Below, piece after piece: positions 24,820 to 32,738 of a stretch of DNA of 64,000 nt. The notes under the pieces are model-generated. The model had not been told where the DNA came from and did no database searches. It saw only the letters and a list, made by a program, of their open reading frames with translations. Position numbers and translations under genes: made by a program. Within the stretch, counting starts at the first letter, position 1, and the number at the start of each line of letters is the position of its first letter. Origin of the DNA: VRUE01 sp963796705 (lineage in GTDB: Bacteria; Actinomycetota; Thermoleophilia; Solirubrobacterales; 70-9); contig CAWCMK010000004.1 of assembly GCA_963796705.1 (NCBI GenBank), positions 558,001 to 622,000 of the forward strand. The letters run 5' to 3'.

Positions 24820-25677
24820 TCACCCGAACCTCCTTTGGCCAACGGCCTGGGAGTGCTGAAGCTGCGCGCGAAGGAGTCGAACCTGGCGGCGCTGGATCAA
24901 GGCCAGGGCGACCGCGACCGGTACCGTCGAGGGAAGCTCGTCGACGGTGAAGAACAGCAGGTCGAAGGCGAGTGCGAGGACCGCCACGAGGCCCGCCCCG
25001 ATCCACTGCCGTTGGGCCGAGGAACGCGGCCCGACACCGCTCCTTGCATCATCGGCTGGGGTCGCCAGCAGACAGCCGACCAGCCCGGCGACGAACAGGT
25101 CACCAAAGCCCATCACTGCTGAGCCAAAGTGGATCGCCTGCAGTCGCGGCAGACTTGCCGCGGGGTGGGCGACCGTGAGGACCGAGTTCGGCCCCTGGAG
25201 GAGGTCGGTGGCGACGACGTAGGTGTCGATCGCTGCCATCGCGTAGATCCCGAGCCGCAGCCAGAAGGCCGGCACCACCGAGACGAGCAGCCACCCCAGG
25301 CCGACGCAGCTCAGAGCCGTCAGCGCCGTCGCCGCCGCCTGGCCCGAGAGGGTGCCCGGCGCGGCCCAGGCGAGGGCGAAGAGCGGCAGTACACCCAGCG
25401 CCCAGGCGGGCCTGGCACGACGCACCAGCGCCCCCAGGGCCAGTGCGGCCAAGGGCGGAACCGCGACCAGCGCCAGGTAGGAGAGCGCGGTCGCCGAGTT
25501 GGTGTCAAGTTCGATCACCGCGATCACCGCGAGAATCGAACCCGCCGGCACCAGCGCCCACCAGCGGCTCCTCAAGCGAAGCGGGGGCGGCAGATCAGGC
25601 AGCGGCGAACGCGGCAGGGCGACCAGCGCGGCCTGGAGCAGTCCGAGCAGGCCAATCGAGAGCCAGAAGGGAAGCAT
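24820..25677 (-). CDS. Nine-helix membrane protein with presenilin-like GxGD arrangement
   Basis: A 285-residue integral membrane protein. I count nine hydrophobic segments (about 2-22, 39-57, 61-85, 90-106, 112-138, 141-160, 183-205, 225-243 and 248-262). Segment 6 contains Asp151 in AAIDTYVV, segment 7 contains the motif GFGD (190-193), and segment 9 contains Pro253 in STVPVAVALAL. That is the layout of GxGD intramembrane aspartyl proteases (presenilin and signal peptide peptidase): one Asp in TM6, GxGD in TM7 and a Pro motif in TM9. The TM6 motif is Ile-Asp rather than Tyr-Asp, and TM9 lacks an exact Pro-Ala-Leu, so protease function is a hypothesis. It lies between guaA and rplM with no operon partner of obvious relevance. 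Confidence 0.8.
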   Translation of the reverse strand: MLPFWLSIGLLGLLQAALVALPRSPLPDLPPPLRLRSRWWALVPAGSILAVIAVIELDTNSATALSYLALVAVPPLAALALGALVRRARPAWALGVLPLFALAWAAPGTLSGQAAATALTALSCVGLGWLLVSVVPAFWLRLGIYAMAAIDTYVVATDLLQGPNSVLTVAHPAASLPRLQAIHFGSAVMGFGDLFVAGLVGCLLATPADDARSGVGPRSSAQRQWIGAGLVAVLALAFDLLFFTVDELPSTVPVAVALALIQRRQVRLLRAQLQHSQAVGQRRFG

Positions 25678-25733
25678 CGGAGCCCGAAAGCCGGATTACC
25701 CACCCTGCGGGGTGGTCAGCTCGGCGCCGGACG

Positions 25734-27341
25734 CTACTCCCACTCGATCGTCGCCGGCGGCTTGGATGAGATATCCAGCGCCACCCGGTTAACGCCGCGC
25801 ACCTCATTGATGATCCGGCTGGAGGCGCGCTCGAGCAGGTCGTAGGGCAGCCGGGCCCAATCTGCGGTCATCGCGTCATCCGAGGTGACCGCGCGGATCA
25901 CGATCGGGTAGGCGTAGGTGCGACCGTCCCCCTGGACCCCAACCGAGCGCACCACCGGAAGCACGCAGAAGGACTGCCAGAGCTGGCGGTAGAGCTCGGC
26001 GGCTCGAATCTCCTCTTGGAGGATCGCGTCGGCGGCGCGCAGAATGTCGAGGCGCTCTCGGTTGACCTCGCCGCCGACAATCCGGATCGCGAGGCCGGGT
26101 CCGGGAAAGGGCTGTCGCCAGACGAGGCGCTCGGGTAGGCCCAGCTCCGCACCAACAGCTCGCACCTCATCCTTGAACAGCATCCGCAGTGGCTCGACCA
26201 GCTCGAATTCGAGGTCCTCAGGCAGGCCGCCGACGTTGTGGTGGGACTTGATCGTCTCGGCGCCGTCGCTGCCGCCGGACTCGATCACATCCGAGTACAG
26301 CGTGCCCTGCACCAGGTAGCGGACCTCCTCGAGCTTTTCGGCCTCCTCCTCGAAGACACGAATGAACTCCTCGCCGATGATCTTGCGCTTGGCCTCGGGG
26401 TCCTCGACACCGGCCAACCTCTCCAGGAACCGCTCCTCGGCATCGACGTGGACGAGGGGGATCCCGAACTGCTCGAATGCCTCGACGACCTGCTCGGCCT
26501 CGTTCATCCGCATCAGGCCGTGATCGACAAACACGCAGGTCAACCTCTCGCCCACCGCGCGGTGGACCAGAAGCGCCGCGACGGAGGAGTCCACGCCGCC
26601 CGAGAGACCACAGATGACGCGGCCCTCGCCGACCTGGGCCCGGATGCGACCCACCTGCTCGGCGATCACCGACTGAGGCGACCACTCCCCCGCGCAACCG
26701 CCGATCTCCCGCAGAAACCGGGTCAGGATCTCGGTCCCGTAGGGCGTGTGGACCACCTCAGGGTGAAACTGAATCCCGTAGAGACCGCGCTCAGGGTCCT
26801 CGCAGGCGGCGACGGGCGAGCCCGGGCTGGAGGCCAGGGCCGTGAACCCCGGAGGCGGCTCAAAGACGGAGTCGCGATGGCTCATCCAGCAGCTCTGCTC
26901 CTCGGGCAGGCCACCGAGGAGGCGGCCACCGCCCTCGCGCAGGACGATCTCGGTGCGGCCGAACTCGCCCGACTCGGCGCCCTGGACCCTGCCGCCCAGC
27001 GCCTGGACCATCGCCTGCATCCCGTAACAGATGCCCAGCATCGGGATCTTCAGCTCGAGCAAATCGGTGGGGAAGGAGGGCGCTCCCGGCTCATACACTG
27101 AAGCCGGCCCACCGGACAAGACGAGCGCCTTCGGCGCCCGCGCTCGGATTGCGTCGATCGGCGTGCTCACCCCCAAGAGCTCCGAAAAGACACCGCACTC
27201 GCGAATCCGCCGCGCGATCAGCTGCGAGTACTGACCTCCGAAATCGAGAACCAGGACCTCCTCGGTCTTGGTTTCGGGCGCCCCCCGCTTAACCTCCACG
27301 GCGGCCGGCTGCTGCTCTGCTTGCTCGGCGACTTCGGTCAA
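25734..27341 (-). CDS. guaA: GMP synthase (glutamine-hydrolyzing)
   Basis: A 535-residue enzyme that aminates XMP to GMP. The glutaminase domain has LVLDFGGQYSQLIARRIRE, nucleophile Cys105 in MLGICYGMQAM and the His-Glu pair in GIQFHPEVVHTPYG. The ATP pyrophosphatase domain has the PP-loop GLSGGVDSSVAA, and the C-terminal dimerisation domain has RQPFPGPGLAIRI and ends KPPATIEWE. An N-terminal tail of about 25 residues precedes the domain. Its TTG start overlaps the guaB3 stop as TTGA, so guaB3 and guaA are coupled. Confidence 0.98.
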   Translation of the reverse strand: MTEVAEQAEQQPAAVEVKRGAPETKTEEVLVLDFGGQYSQLIARRIRECGVFSELLGVSTPIDAIRARAPKALVLSGGPASVYEPGAPSFPTDLLELKIPMLGICYGMQAMVQALGGRVQGAESGEFGRTEIVLREGGGRLLGGLPEEQSCWMSHRDSVFEPPPGFTALASSPGSPVAACEDPERGLYGIQFHPEVVHTPYGTEILTRFLREIGGCAGEWSPQSVIAEQVGRIRAQVGEGRVICGLSGGVDSSVAALLVHRAVGERLTCVFVDHGLMRMNEAEQVVEAFEQFGIPLVHVDAEERFLERLAGVEDPEAKRKIIGEEFIRVFEEEAEKLEEVRYLVQGTLYSDVIESGGSDGAETIKSHHNVGGLPEDLEFELVEPLRMLFKDEVRAVGAELGLPERLVWRQPFPGPGLAIRIVGGEVNRERLDILRAADAILQEEIRAAELYRQLWQSFCVLPVVRSVGVQGDGRTYAYPIVIRAVTSDDAMTADWARLPYDLLERASSRIINEVRGVNRVALDISSKPPATIEWE

Positions 27342-28543
27342 TCGTCGGAGACCGCCACCCCGGCGGACACGGCCGCCCTGCCGTTGGAACCCATCCCCAC
27401 CGACTGCTCGTTTTGGAGCTTCTTGCCCTCGCTCATCAAGGCTGGCGCGACCATCACCTCGGCCCGCTGGAAGGAGCGAATGTCCTCATAGCCGGTCGTC
27501 GCCATCGAGGTTTTCAGCGCCCCCATCAGGTTGAAGGTGCCGTCATTCTCCTGCGCTGGGCCGAGCAGAATCTCCTCCATCGTCCCGTCCTGCTTTGTCG
27601 AGACGCGGGTGCCGCGCGGCAGCGACGGATGGAAGGTCGCCATCCCCCAGTGAAAGCCACGACCGGGTGCCTCCTTGGCCCGTGCCAAAGGTGAGCCGAC
27701 CATCACCGCGTCGGCGCCACAGGCGATCGCCTTGGAGACGTCACCACCGGTGCGCATGCCGCCGTCGGCGATCACGTTCACGTACTCCCCGGTCTCGAGC
27801 ATGTGCTGCGAGCGAGCGGCGGCAACGTCGGCGATCGCGGTGGCCTGCGGGACCCCGATCCCGAGCACTCCGCGCGTTGTGCACGCCGCGCCCGGGCCAA
27901 CGCCGACCAGAACGCCGACCGCGCCGGTGCGCATCAGGTGCAGCCCGGTCGAGTAGGAGGCGCAGCCGCCAACCACGGTCGGCACGGGCACGTCGGAGAT
28001 GAACTCCTTCAGGTTCAGTGGCTCGACCGTGGTCGAGACGTGTTCGGCCGAGATCACGGTGCCCTGAATGACGAGGATGTCGATCCCCGCCTCAACCGCG
28101 ATCTCGTAGTGTTCGCGGACCTTCTGCGGCGTCAGCGAGCCGCAGGCGACGGCGCCGCGCTCCTTGATTTCGGCGATTCGCCTGCCGATCAGCTCCGGCT
28201 TGACAGGCTCGGTGTAGATCCTCTGCATGAGGCGCGTCGCCTCTTGCGTCGGCGCGGCGGCGATCGCCTCCAGCTTCTCCTCGGCGTTCTCAAAACGCGT
28301 CCAGATCCCCTCCAGGTTGAGGACACCGAGACCACCCAGCTGGTTGACGAGGACAGCCGTGTCGGGGCTGACCACCCCGTCCATCGCCGAGGCGACCAGG
28401 GGAAGCTCGAAGTGGTAGGGGCCGAGCGTCCAGCTGATGTCAATGTCGTCGGGATCGCGGGTGCGGCGCGACGGAACGATCGCGATATCGTCGAATCCGT
28501 AGGCGCGCCGCCCCTTCTTGCCTCGACCGATTTCGATCTCCAA
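27338..28543 (-). CDS. guaB3: GuaB3-type IMP dehydrogenase/GMP reductase family protein
   Basis: A 401-residue TIM-barrel member of the IMPDH/GMPR family without the CBS pair seen in ordinary GuaB. The catalytic loop is GVGPGAACTTRGVLGIG with Cys221, and the phosphate-binding region is VIADGGMRTGGDVSKAIACG. The start YGFDDIAIVPSRRTRDPDDI matches the GuaB3 subgroup found in actinobacteria and cyanobacteria. The cyanobacterial form works as an IMP dehydrogenase; the role of the actinobacterial form is unsettled. Direct coupling to guaA here argues for a role in GMP formation. Starts with TTG 28543. A separate canonical guaB is not in this window. Confidence 0.92.
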   Translation of the reverse strand: MEIEIGRGKKGRRAYGFDDIAIVPSRRTRDPDDIDISWTLGPYHFELPLVASAMDGVVSPDTAVLVNQLGGLGVLNLEGIWTRFENAEEKLEAIAAAPTQEATRLMQRIYTEPVKPELIGRRIAEIKERGAVACGSLTPQKVREHYEIAVEAGIDILVIQGTVISAEHVSTTVEPLNLKEFISDVPVPTVVGGCASYSTGLHLMRTGAVGVLVGVGPGAACTTRGVLGIGVPQATAIADVAAARSQHMLETGEYVNVIADGGMRTGGDVSKAIACGADAVMVGSPLARAKEAPGRGFHWGMATFHPSLPRGTRVSTKQDGTMEEILLGPAQENDGTFNLMGALKTSMATTGYEDIRSFQRAEVMVAPALMSEGKKLQNEQSVGMGSNGRAAVSAGVAVSDD

Positions 28544-28579
28544 TTGGTCCTCCTGGCGGGCTGGCGTTGAACAGCCAGC

Positions 28580-29536
28580 CTACACTTCCGCGGGGACCTC
28601 CAGATCCTGCACGTGGACCTCTCCCAGGAGCCGCTCGGCCTGGTTTCGGTCCACCGTGCCGGCGCCAAAGTGCTGGGTGGACTCGGCGCCGCAGGCGACG
28701 CCGTAGGCGAGGCAGTCCTCCGGCGCACGGCCCTCGTAGCGGCCGGCGACGTAGCCGGCGAGGAAGGCGTCGCCAGAGCCGACCGTCGAGACCGGCTCAA
28801 GTGGCTCGGTGCGAACCTCAAGGAAGCGCCGATCGCCGCCCGAGCCGACCACGGCAACGCAGCCGTCCGGCCTGGTGATCGCGGCTTCCTCGGCTCCCAG
28901 GCGAACCAGCTCAGAGAGCCCCTGGGCGAGGTCGCCAGGATCGGAAAACTCCTGCCCAACCAGCTCCTCGGCCTCGCGCTCGTTGGGAGTCACCACCGAG
29001 GCCCCGGCGCGCACGCCCTCAACCATCGCCTCCCCCTCGGCGTCCAGGACGACCACCAGGCCGCGCTCCCGCAGATCCTTGACGAGACGCGCGTAGAGAT
29101 CATCGCCGGCCCCCGGGGGCAGTGAGCCGGCGAGCACGCAGAGCTTGGCGCCACTGGCCAGATAGTCGAGCCGCTCGACGAAGCGCAACACCTCCTCCGG
29201 GCTGACCGCAGGGCCGCGCTCGGCAATCTCGGTCTGCTCGCCGGAGGTTGGGTCGATCACCGCCAGGTTGATCCGCGTCTCGCCCGCGATCTGGGTGAAG
29301 TCCGTAAGCACCGACTCCCCGCGCAGCTGTTCGAGGACCCGGTTTCCGGTCGGGCCCCCGACGAAACCGGTCGCGATCACCGGCTTGTCCAGCAGGCTCA
29401 GGGCTCGGGCCACGTTGATCCCCTTACCGCCGGCGAGCGTGCGGGTCTCGACCGCCCGGTGGCGCCGGCCCAAGCGGAAGTTGGGGACAGCAACGGTGCG
29501 GTCGATTGCTGCGTTAAGGGTGACTGTGAGGATCAC
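28580..29536 (-). CDS. PfkB-family sugar kinase, 1-phosphofructokinase-like
   Basis: A 318-residue ribokinase-fold kinase. It begins MILTVTLNAAIDRTVAVPNF, has the first PfkB signature around AGGKGINVARALSLL, and the catalytic DTxGxGD-type loop as STVGSGDAFLAGYVAG. The N-terminal TLNAAIDR pattern is that of 1-phosphofructokinase and tagatose-6-phosphate kinase, so the substrate is probably a phosphorylated ketose such as fructose-1-phosphate. No fruA or other PTS gene is adjacent, so the name fruK is not assigned. GTG start at 29536. Confidence 0.88.
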   Translation of the reverse strand: MILTVTLNAAIDRTVAVPNFRLGRRHRAVETRTLAGGKGINVARALSLLDKPVIATGFVGGPTGNRVLEQLRGESVLTDFTQIAGETRINLAVIDPTSGEQTEIAERGPAVSPEEVLRFVERLDYLASGAKLCVLAGSLPPGAGDDLYARLVKDLRERGLVVVLDAEGEAMVEGVRAGASVVTPNEREAEELVGQEFSDPGDLAQGLSELVRLGAEEAAITRPDGCVAVVGSGGDRRFLEVRTEPLEPVSTVGSGDAFLAGYVAGRYEGRAPEDCLAYGVACGAESTQHFGAGTVDRNQAERLLGEVHVQDLEVPAEV

Positions 29537-29733
29537 TTGGCGAAACTTCCGACCATCTCATCTTCCCCATGCCCTCCCGCGTCGCCTGATTGCGCACCAG
29601 AAAGAGCTGTGCAAATCAGTATCACGAACGGCAGCGCTGCGGTTGAAATCGGGTGTCCCTCGCAAGCCGCTGATCGATCAAAGCTGCTGGCCCCGGGATC
29701 GAGGGGCAGCTTCGGCGCTGGTGGCGCCACTCA

Positions 29734-30051
29734 CTATCTGAGCTTCAGCCTTTCGCCGGCGATCAGGATCTGGGGATCGACTTCGGGGTTGAGGCGTTCG
29801 ATCTTCGCCACTCCGACACCGGTCTTGTGGGCAATCGCGGTGAGGGTGTCGCCTTCCTTGACGACGTAGGTCGCGGGGCTGGTCGCGGGGCTGGTTCCTT
29901 CGCGGTGGTGGACCTTCTGGGAGTGTCGTGTCGAGTGGCTTTCGGAGCCCCCGCCGAGGACCGAGGCGAAGACCACGACGATGATCAGGAACCCCCCGAC
30001 CAGCGCGCTCACCGCGAGGACGCGGGCTGTGCTTGACGAGCTCTGTTTCAT
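29734..30051 (-). CDS. Membrane-anchored LysM protein
   Basis: A 105-residue protein with one N-terminal transmembrane segment (about 11-32, VSALVGGFLIIVVVFASVL), a His/Ser/Thr-rich linker, and a single LysM domain at the C-terminus (YVVKEGDTLTAIAHKTGV to QILIAGERLKLR, about residues 62-105). LysM binds N-acetylglucosamine polymers, so the protein should hold to peptidoglycan from the outer face of the membrane. No enzymatic domain is attached. Convergent spacing to the PfkB gene leaves about 195 bases (29537-29733) in which I see no gene. Confidence 0.88.
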   Translation of the reverse strand: MKQSSSSTARVLAVSALVGGFLIIVVVFASVLGGGSESHSTRHSQKVHHREGTSPATSPATYVVKEGDTLTAIAHKTGVGVAKIERLNPEVDPQILIAGERLKLR

Positions 30052-30108
30052 TGACTGGTGGTTGGGATTCGGTTGGCGCCGATGATCGTATAGCCGTTTT
30101 CGGCCCTC

Positions 30109-31005
30109 CTAGCCGGTGGAAACTTCCCAGACCGCGGCTCGCAGGCACTCTGCCGCTGCCCCTGGGTCGGGGTCGGAGGCGATGCTGCGCGAGGCCGCGA
30201 CCAGCGCCGAGGCCGGCTCTGAGGTAAAGGCCGAGCCGAGGTCCTCCGCGCGACCGCCCTGGGCCCCGACACCGGGGATCAGGAAGACCGCTCGCGGCAT
30301 CAGCTCTCGCAGGCGGGCGAGGTGTGTGGGCTCGGTTGCACCGACGACCGCACCCATGCCGCTCATCGGCGAGGATCCTCCGGCCAGTCGCTCGGCGAGG
30401 CCGTCGACGAGCGCCGCCAGGCGCTCGTGCAATGGGATGCCGCCTTCGGTCTTGAGGTCCTGCAGGTCACGGGCGCCAGGATTGCTCGTGCGAACCAGGG
30501 CAAAAACGCCCGCCGCGGCGTCCGCGGCCGCCTTGATCAACGGCTCAAGCGCGTCCCCGCCGAGCAGTGGATTGGCGGTGAAGGCGTCGACGCCGAGACC
30601 CGGCACCACTCCCCATGGCGTCGGCGTCTCTCCCACGAGCGCCTGCCCGTAGGCGGCGGCCGTCACCGGGACGTCCCCGCGCTTGCCGTCGGCGATCACC
30701 AGCAGGCCGGCGTCCCGGGCCAGCTCGCAGACCTGGGCCAGCGCCCTCCAGCCTGGGGCGCCGAGGCGCTCGAAGCTGGCCAGCTGCGGCTTCACCGCGA
30801 CGCAGGCCGGACCGGCACCTTCGATCAGCGCCCGGCAGCTGGCGACAACCGCGCGAGCGGCGACTTCGGCTGGGGTGCCCTCGACCGTGGGACCGAGGTC
30901 GGCTCCGGTCAGCCGGGCTGGGTCAGGGTCGAGGCCGAGGCAGACTTGGCTGCAGCGCTCGGCGACGAGCGCCGCCAGCCGGTCGGCGAAAGGAGCTCGA
31001 TTCAG
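30109..31005 (-). CDS. pyrF: Orotidine 5'-phosphate decarboxylase, apparent CTG start
   Basis: A 298-residue PyrF of the longer subfamily 2 type, last step to UMP. Conserved pieces are VCLGLDPDP, VAVKPQLASFERLG, IADGKRGDVPVTAAAYGQA (catalytic Lys and Asp residues) and FLIPGVGAQGGRAEDL. In frame, the TAG stop of the HU gene at 31012-31014 is followed by AAG CGG CTG AAT CGA, and no ATG, GTG or TTG occurs before the substrate loop. CTG 31005 gives the expected N-terminus NRAPFADRLAAL, so I take it as the start. The first standard start codon (GTG, 30795) would delete 70 residues including the Asp-rich loop. Confidence 0.9.
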   Translation of the reverse strand: MNRAPFADRLAALVAERCSQVCLGLDPDPARLTGADLGPTVEGTPAEVAARAVVASCRALIEGAGPACVAVKPQLASFERLGAPGWRALAQVCELARDAGLLVIADGKRGDVPVTAAAYGQALVGETPTPWGVVPGLGVDAFTANPLLGGDALEPLIKAAADAAAGVFALVRTSNPGARDLQDLKTEGGIPLHERLAALVDGLAERLAGGSSPMSGMGAVVGATEPTHLARLRELMPRAVFLIPGVGAQGGRAEDLGSAFTSEPASALVAASRSIASDPDPGAAAECLRAAVWEVSTG

Positions 31006-31011
31006 CCGCTT

Positions 31012-31290
31012 CTAGCCCTTGACCTTGGCCTTCAGGGCGGAGCCCGCCGAGAAGCGCGGCACCTTGCCGCCCGGGATCGTGATTCGCTCGCCGGTCCGAG
31101 GGTTGACACCCTGGCGTGGGCCGCGCTCGGCGACGTGGAACTTCCCGAAGCCGGTGAAGCTCACCTCACCACCGCTGCTCAGCGTGTCGGTGATTGCCTC
31201 GAGCACGGCATCGACCGCATCGCCGGCGGCCTTCTTGCTGCCGATGCGATCGTCGCCTGCCAGTTGATCAAGGAATTCTGCCTTTGTCAC
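31012..31290 (-). CDS. hup: HU-family DNA-binding protein
   Basis: A 92-residue histone-like protein that bends DNA. It starts at GTG 31290 (VTKAEFLDQLAG) after a good SD (GGAGG, eight bases upstream). The beta-arm shows GFGKFHVAERGPRQGVNPRT and GERITIPGGKVPRFSAGSAL, full family length with the normal C-terminus LKAKVKG. There is no Lys/Ala-rich C-terminal tail like that of mycobacterial HupB. The frame is open further upstream but lacks coding character there. Its TAG lies six bases before the CTG start of pyrF. Confidence 0.96.
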   Translation of the reverse strand: MTKAEFLDQLAGDDRIGSKKAAGDAVDAVLEAITDTLSSGGEVSFTGFGKFHVAERGPRQGVNPRTGERITIPGGKVPRFSAGSALKAKVKG

Positions 31291-31394
31291 GTCGAGCTCC
31301 TCCGTCTCCAGTGAATGGTTGAAAGTCGGCCGCAATCTAACAGCGGCCACGGCCGTAAGCGCGCGCCGCCCTTGCGTCTCGCTGCCCACGCGCT

Positions 31395-32738
31395 TCAGGC
31401 GCCGGCCACCGTCATCTCGTCGATCAGCAGCGACGGGGTGCGGACCGAGCCGCCGAATGGGACCCAGCGGGCGGCTGCGCCGGTCGCCCGCACCGCCCGC
31501 AGCATCGAGACGAGGTCGCTCGCGACGGTGAACTCGCGCAGGGGCGCGGCCAGCTCGCCGCCGCGGATCGCGCGGCCCGAGGCGCCGACCGAGAAGACCC
31601 CGGTCACCGGATTGACGCCGGAATGCAGACCGGCGACGTCGGTGATCAGCACTCCATCTCCGGCCAGCTCGAGCAGCTCCTCAAAGCCGGCTTGGCCGGG
31701 GGCGACGATCAGGTTGGAGGCCGCGACGCGCGGCAGACCACGGTAGCCATTGCGGCCGGCCGAGCCGGTGGAAGCGGCGCCGCCTCGATTGGCTGTGTAG
31801 GTGTCGAAGAGATAGGAGCGAAGCCTGCCGCCCTCGAGAAGCGTTGTTCGAACCCGACGGATCCCCTCACCGTCGAAGGGCGAGGAGGCCGGTCCATCGC
31901 GCTCGAGGCCATCGTCATACAGCGCGAGCGCGGTCCCGGCGACCTCCTCTCCGAGCAGCCCGGCGAACGGCGAGCGCCCGCGCTGGATTGCATCGGCGCC
32001 GAGAACCCCTCCGATGAGCCCAATGAAGCTGGCCGCCACCGTGGGATCCAGGACGACCGGACATGCCCGCGACTCGGGCTTGGTGGCGCCGATCATCGCG
32101 GTGGCCCGCTGGGCCGCCTCGCGGCCGGCCGCCTCGGGATCCAGGCCAGCGGGCCCGCGGGCGAGATCGAAGCCCAGGCCGGTCTCCGCCCCATTGTCCC
32201 CCTCGGCCAGAGCCTGCGTGTATGCGAAGCAGCTCGAGGACTCGTACTCACCGGCAATGCCGGTCGAGGAACGAATCGCGACACGCTCGGCGGAGCCGCC
32301 GTAGACCGCCGTCTCGACCCCTCTGATGCGGGGATCAGCATCGAGCGCCGCGCGCTCGATGCTGAGTGCCAGCTCGGCGAGTTGTGACATCGACCACTGA
32401 TCGATCGAAGGATCGCGGAGCTCCATCGGCGGCGCCGCCCCATCGGGCCGAGGCGGGGTGGCGAATTGGTCCGCGTCGGCGGCGCGCGCCGCCTCGGTCG
32501 CTCGCTCAGCGATCGAGGAGAGCCCCGCCTGGTCAAGCTCGGTCCCATACGCGTATCCGACGCGGTCGCCGATCCAGGCGCGGACGCCGAGTCCGCGCCC
32601 AGTTGCGGAGGTGAGGCTCTCAACCTCGCCGCCATGGACACGGACCTCCCGCTCGCTCGCCTCGGTCCCATAGGCCTCGGCGTCGGAGGCACCCGCGGCG
32701 AGCGCCGCCTGGAGCGCGTGGTCGGCCAGCTCGATCAA
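31395..32738 (-). CDS. tldE: TldE/PmbA-family protein, partner of TldD
   Basis: A 447-residue protein of the TldD/PmbA family. TldD-TldE heterodimers form a protease that unfolds and trims small modified peptides and antitoxins. The C-terminal beta-barrel region shows GASGRAIRGGELAAPLREF and the core region GRNGYRGLPRVAASNL. It lacks the HExxxH zinc motif, as TldE should, since TldD supplies the active site. I chose TTG 32738, which overlaps the tldD stop as TTGA; the longer frame up to 32825 starts with Pro/Arg-rich non-family sequence. Confidence 0.94.
   Translation of the reverse strand: MIELADHALQAALAAGASDAEAYGTEASEREVRVHGGEVESLTSATGRGLGVRAWIGDRVGYAYGTELDQAGLSSIAERATEAARAADADQFATPPRPDGAAPPMELRDPSIDQWSMSQLAELALSIERAALDADPRIRGVETAVYGGSAERVAIRSSTGIAGEYESSSCFAYTQALAEGDNGAETGLGFDLARGPAGLDPEAAGREAAQRATAMIGATKPESRACPVVLDPTVAASFIGLIGGVLGADAIQRGRSPFAGLLGEEVAGTALALYDDGLERDGPASSPFDGEGIRRVRTTLLEGGRLRSYLFDTYTANRGGAASTGSAGRNGYRGLPRVAASNLIVAPGQAGFEELLELAGDGVLITDVAGLHSGVNPVTGVFSVGASGRAIRGGELAAPLREFTVASDLVSMLRAVRATGAAARWVPFGGSVRTPSLLIDEMTVAGA

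Noticed and set aside
24744..24842. 33-codon extension of rplM
   Set aside because: L13 starts at MKTYVAK; the extra residues do not match any L13.
25678..25733. Possible RNA gene between the GxGD protein and guaA
   Set aside because: Only 56 bases and no tRNA-like stem set or anticodon arm.
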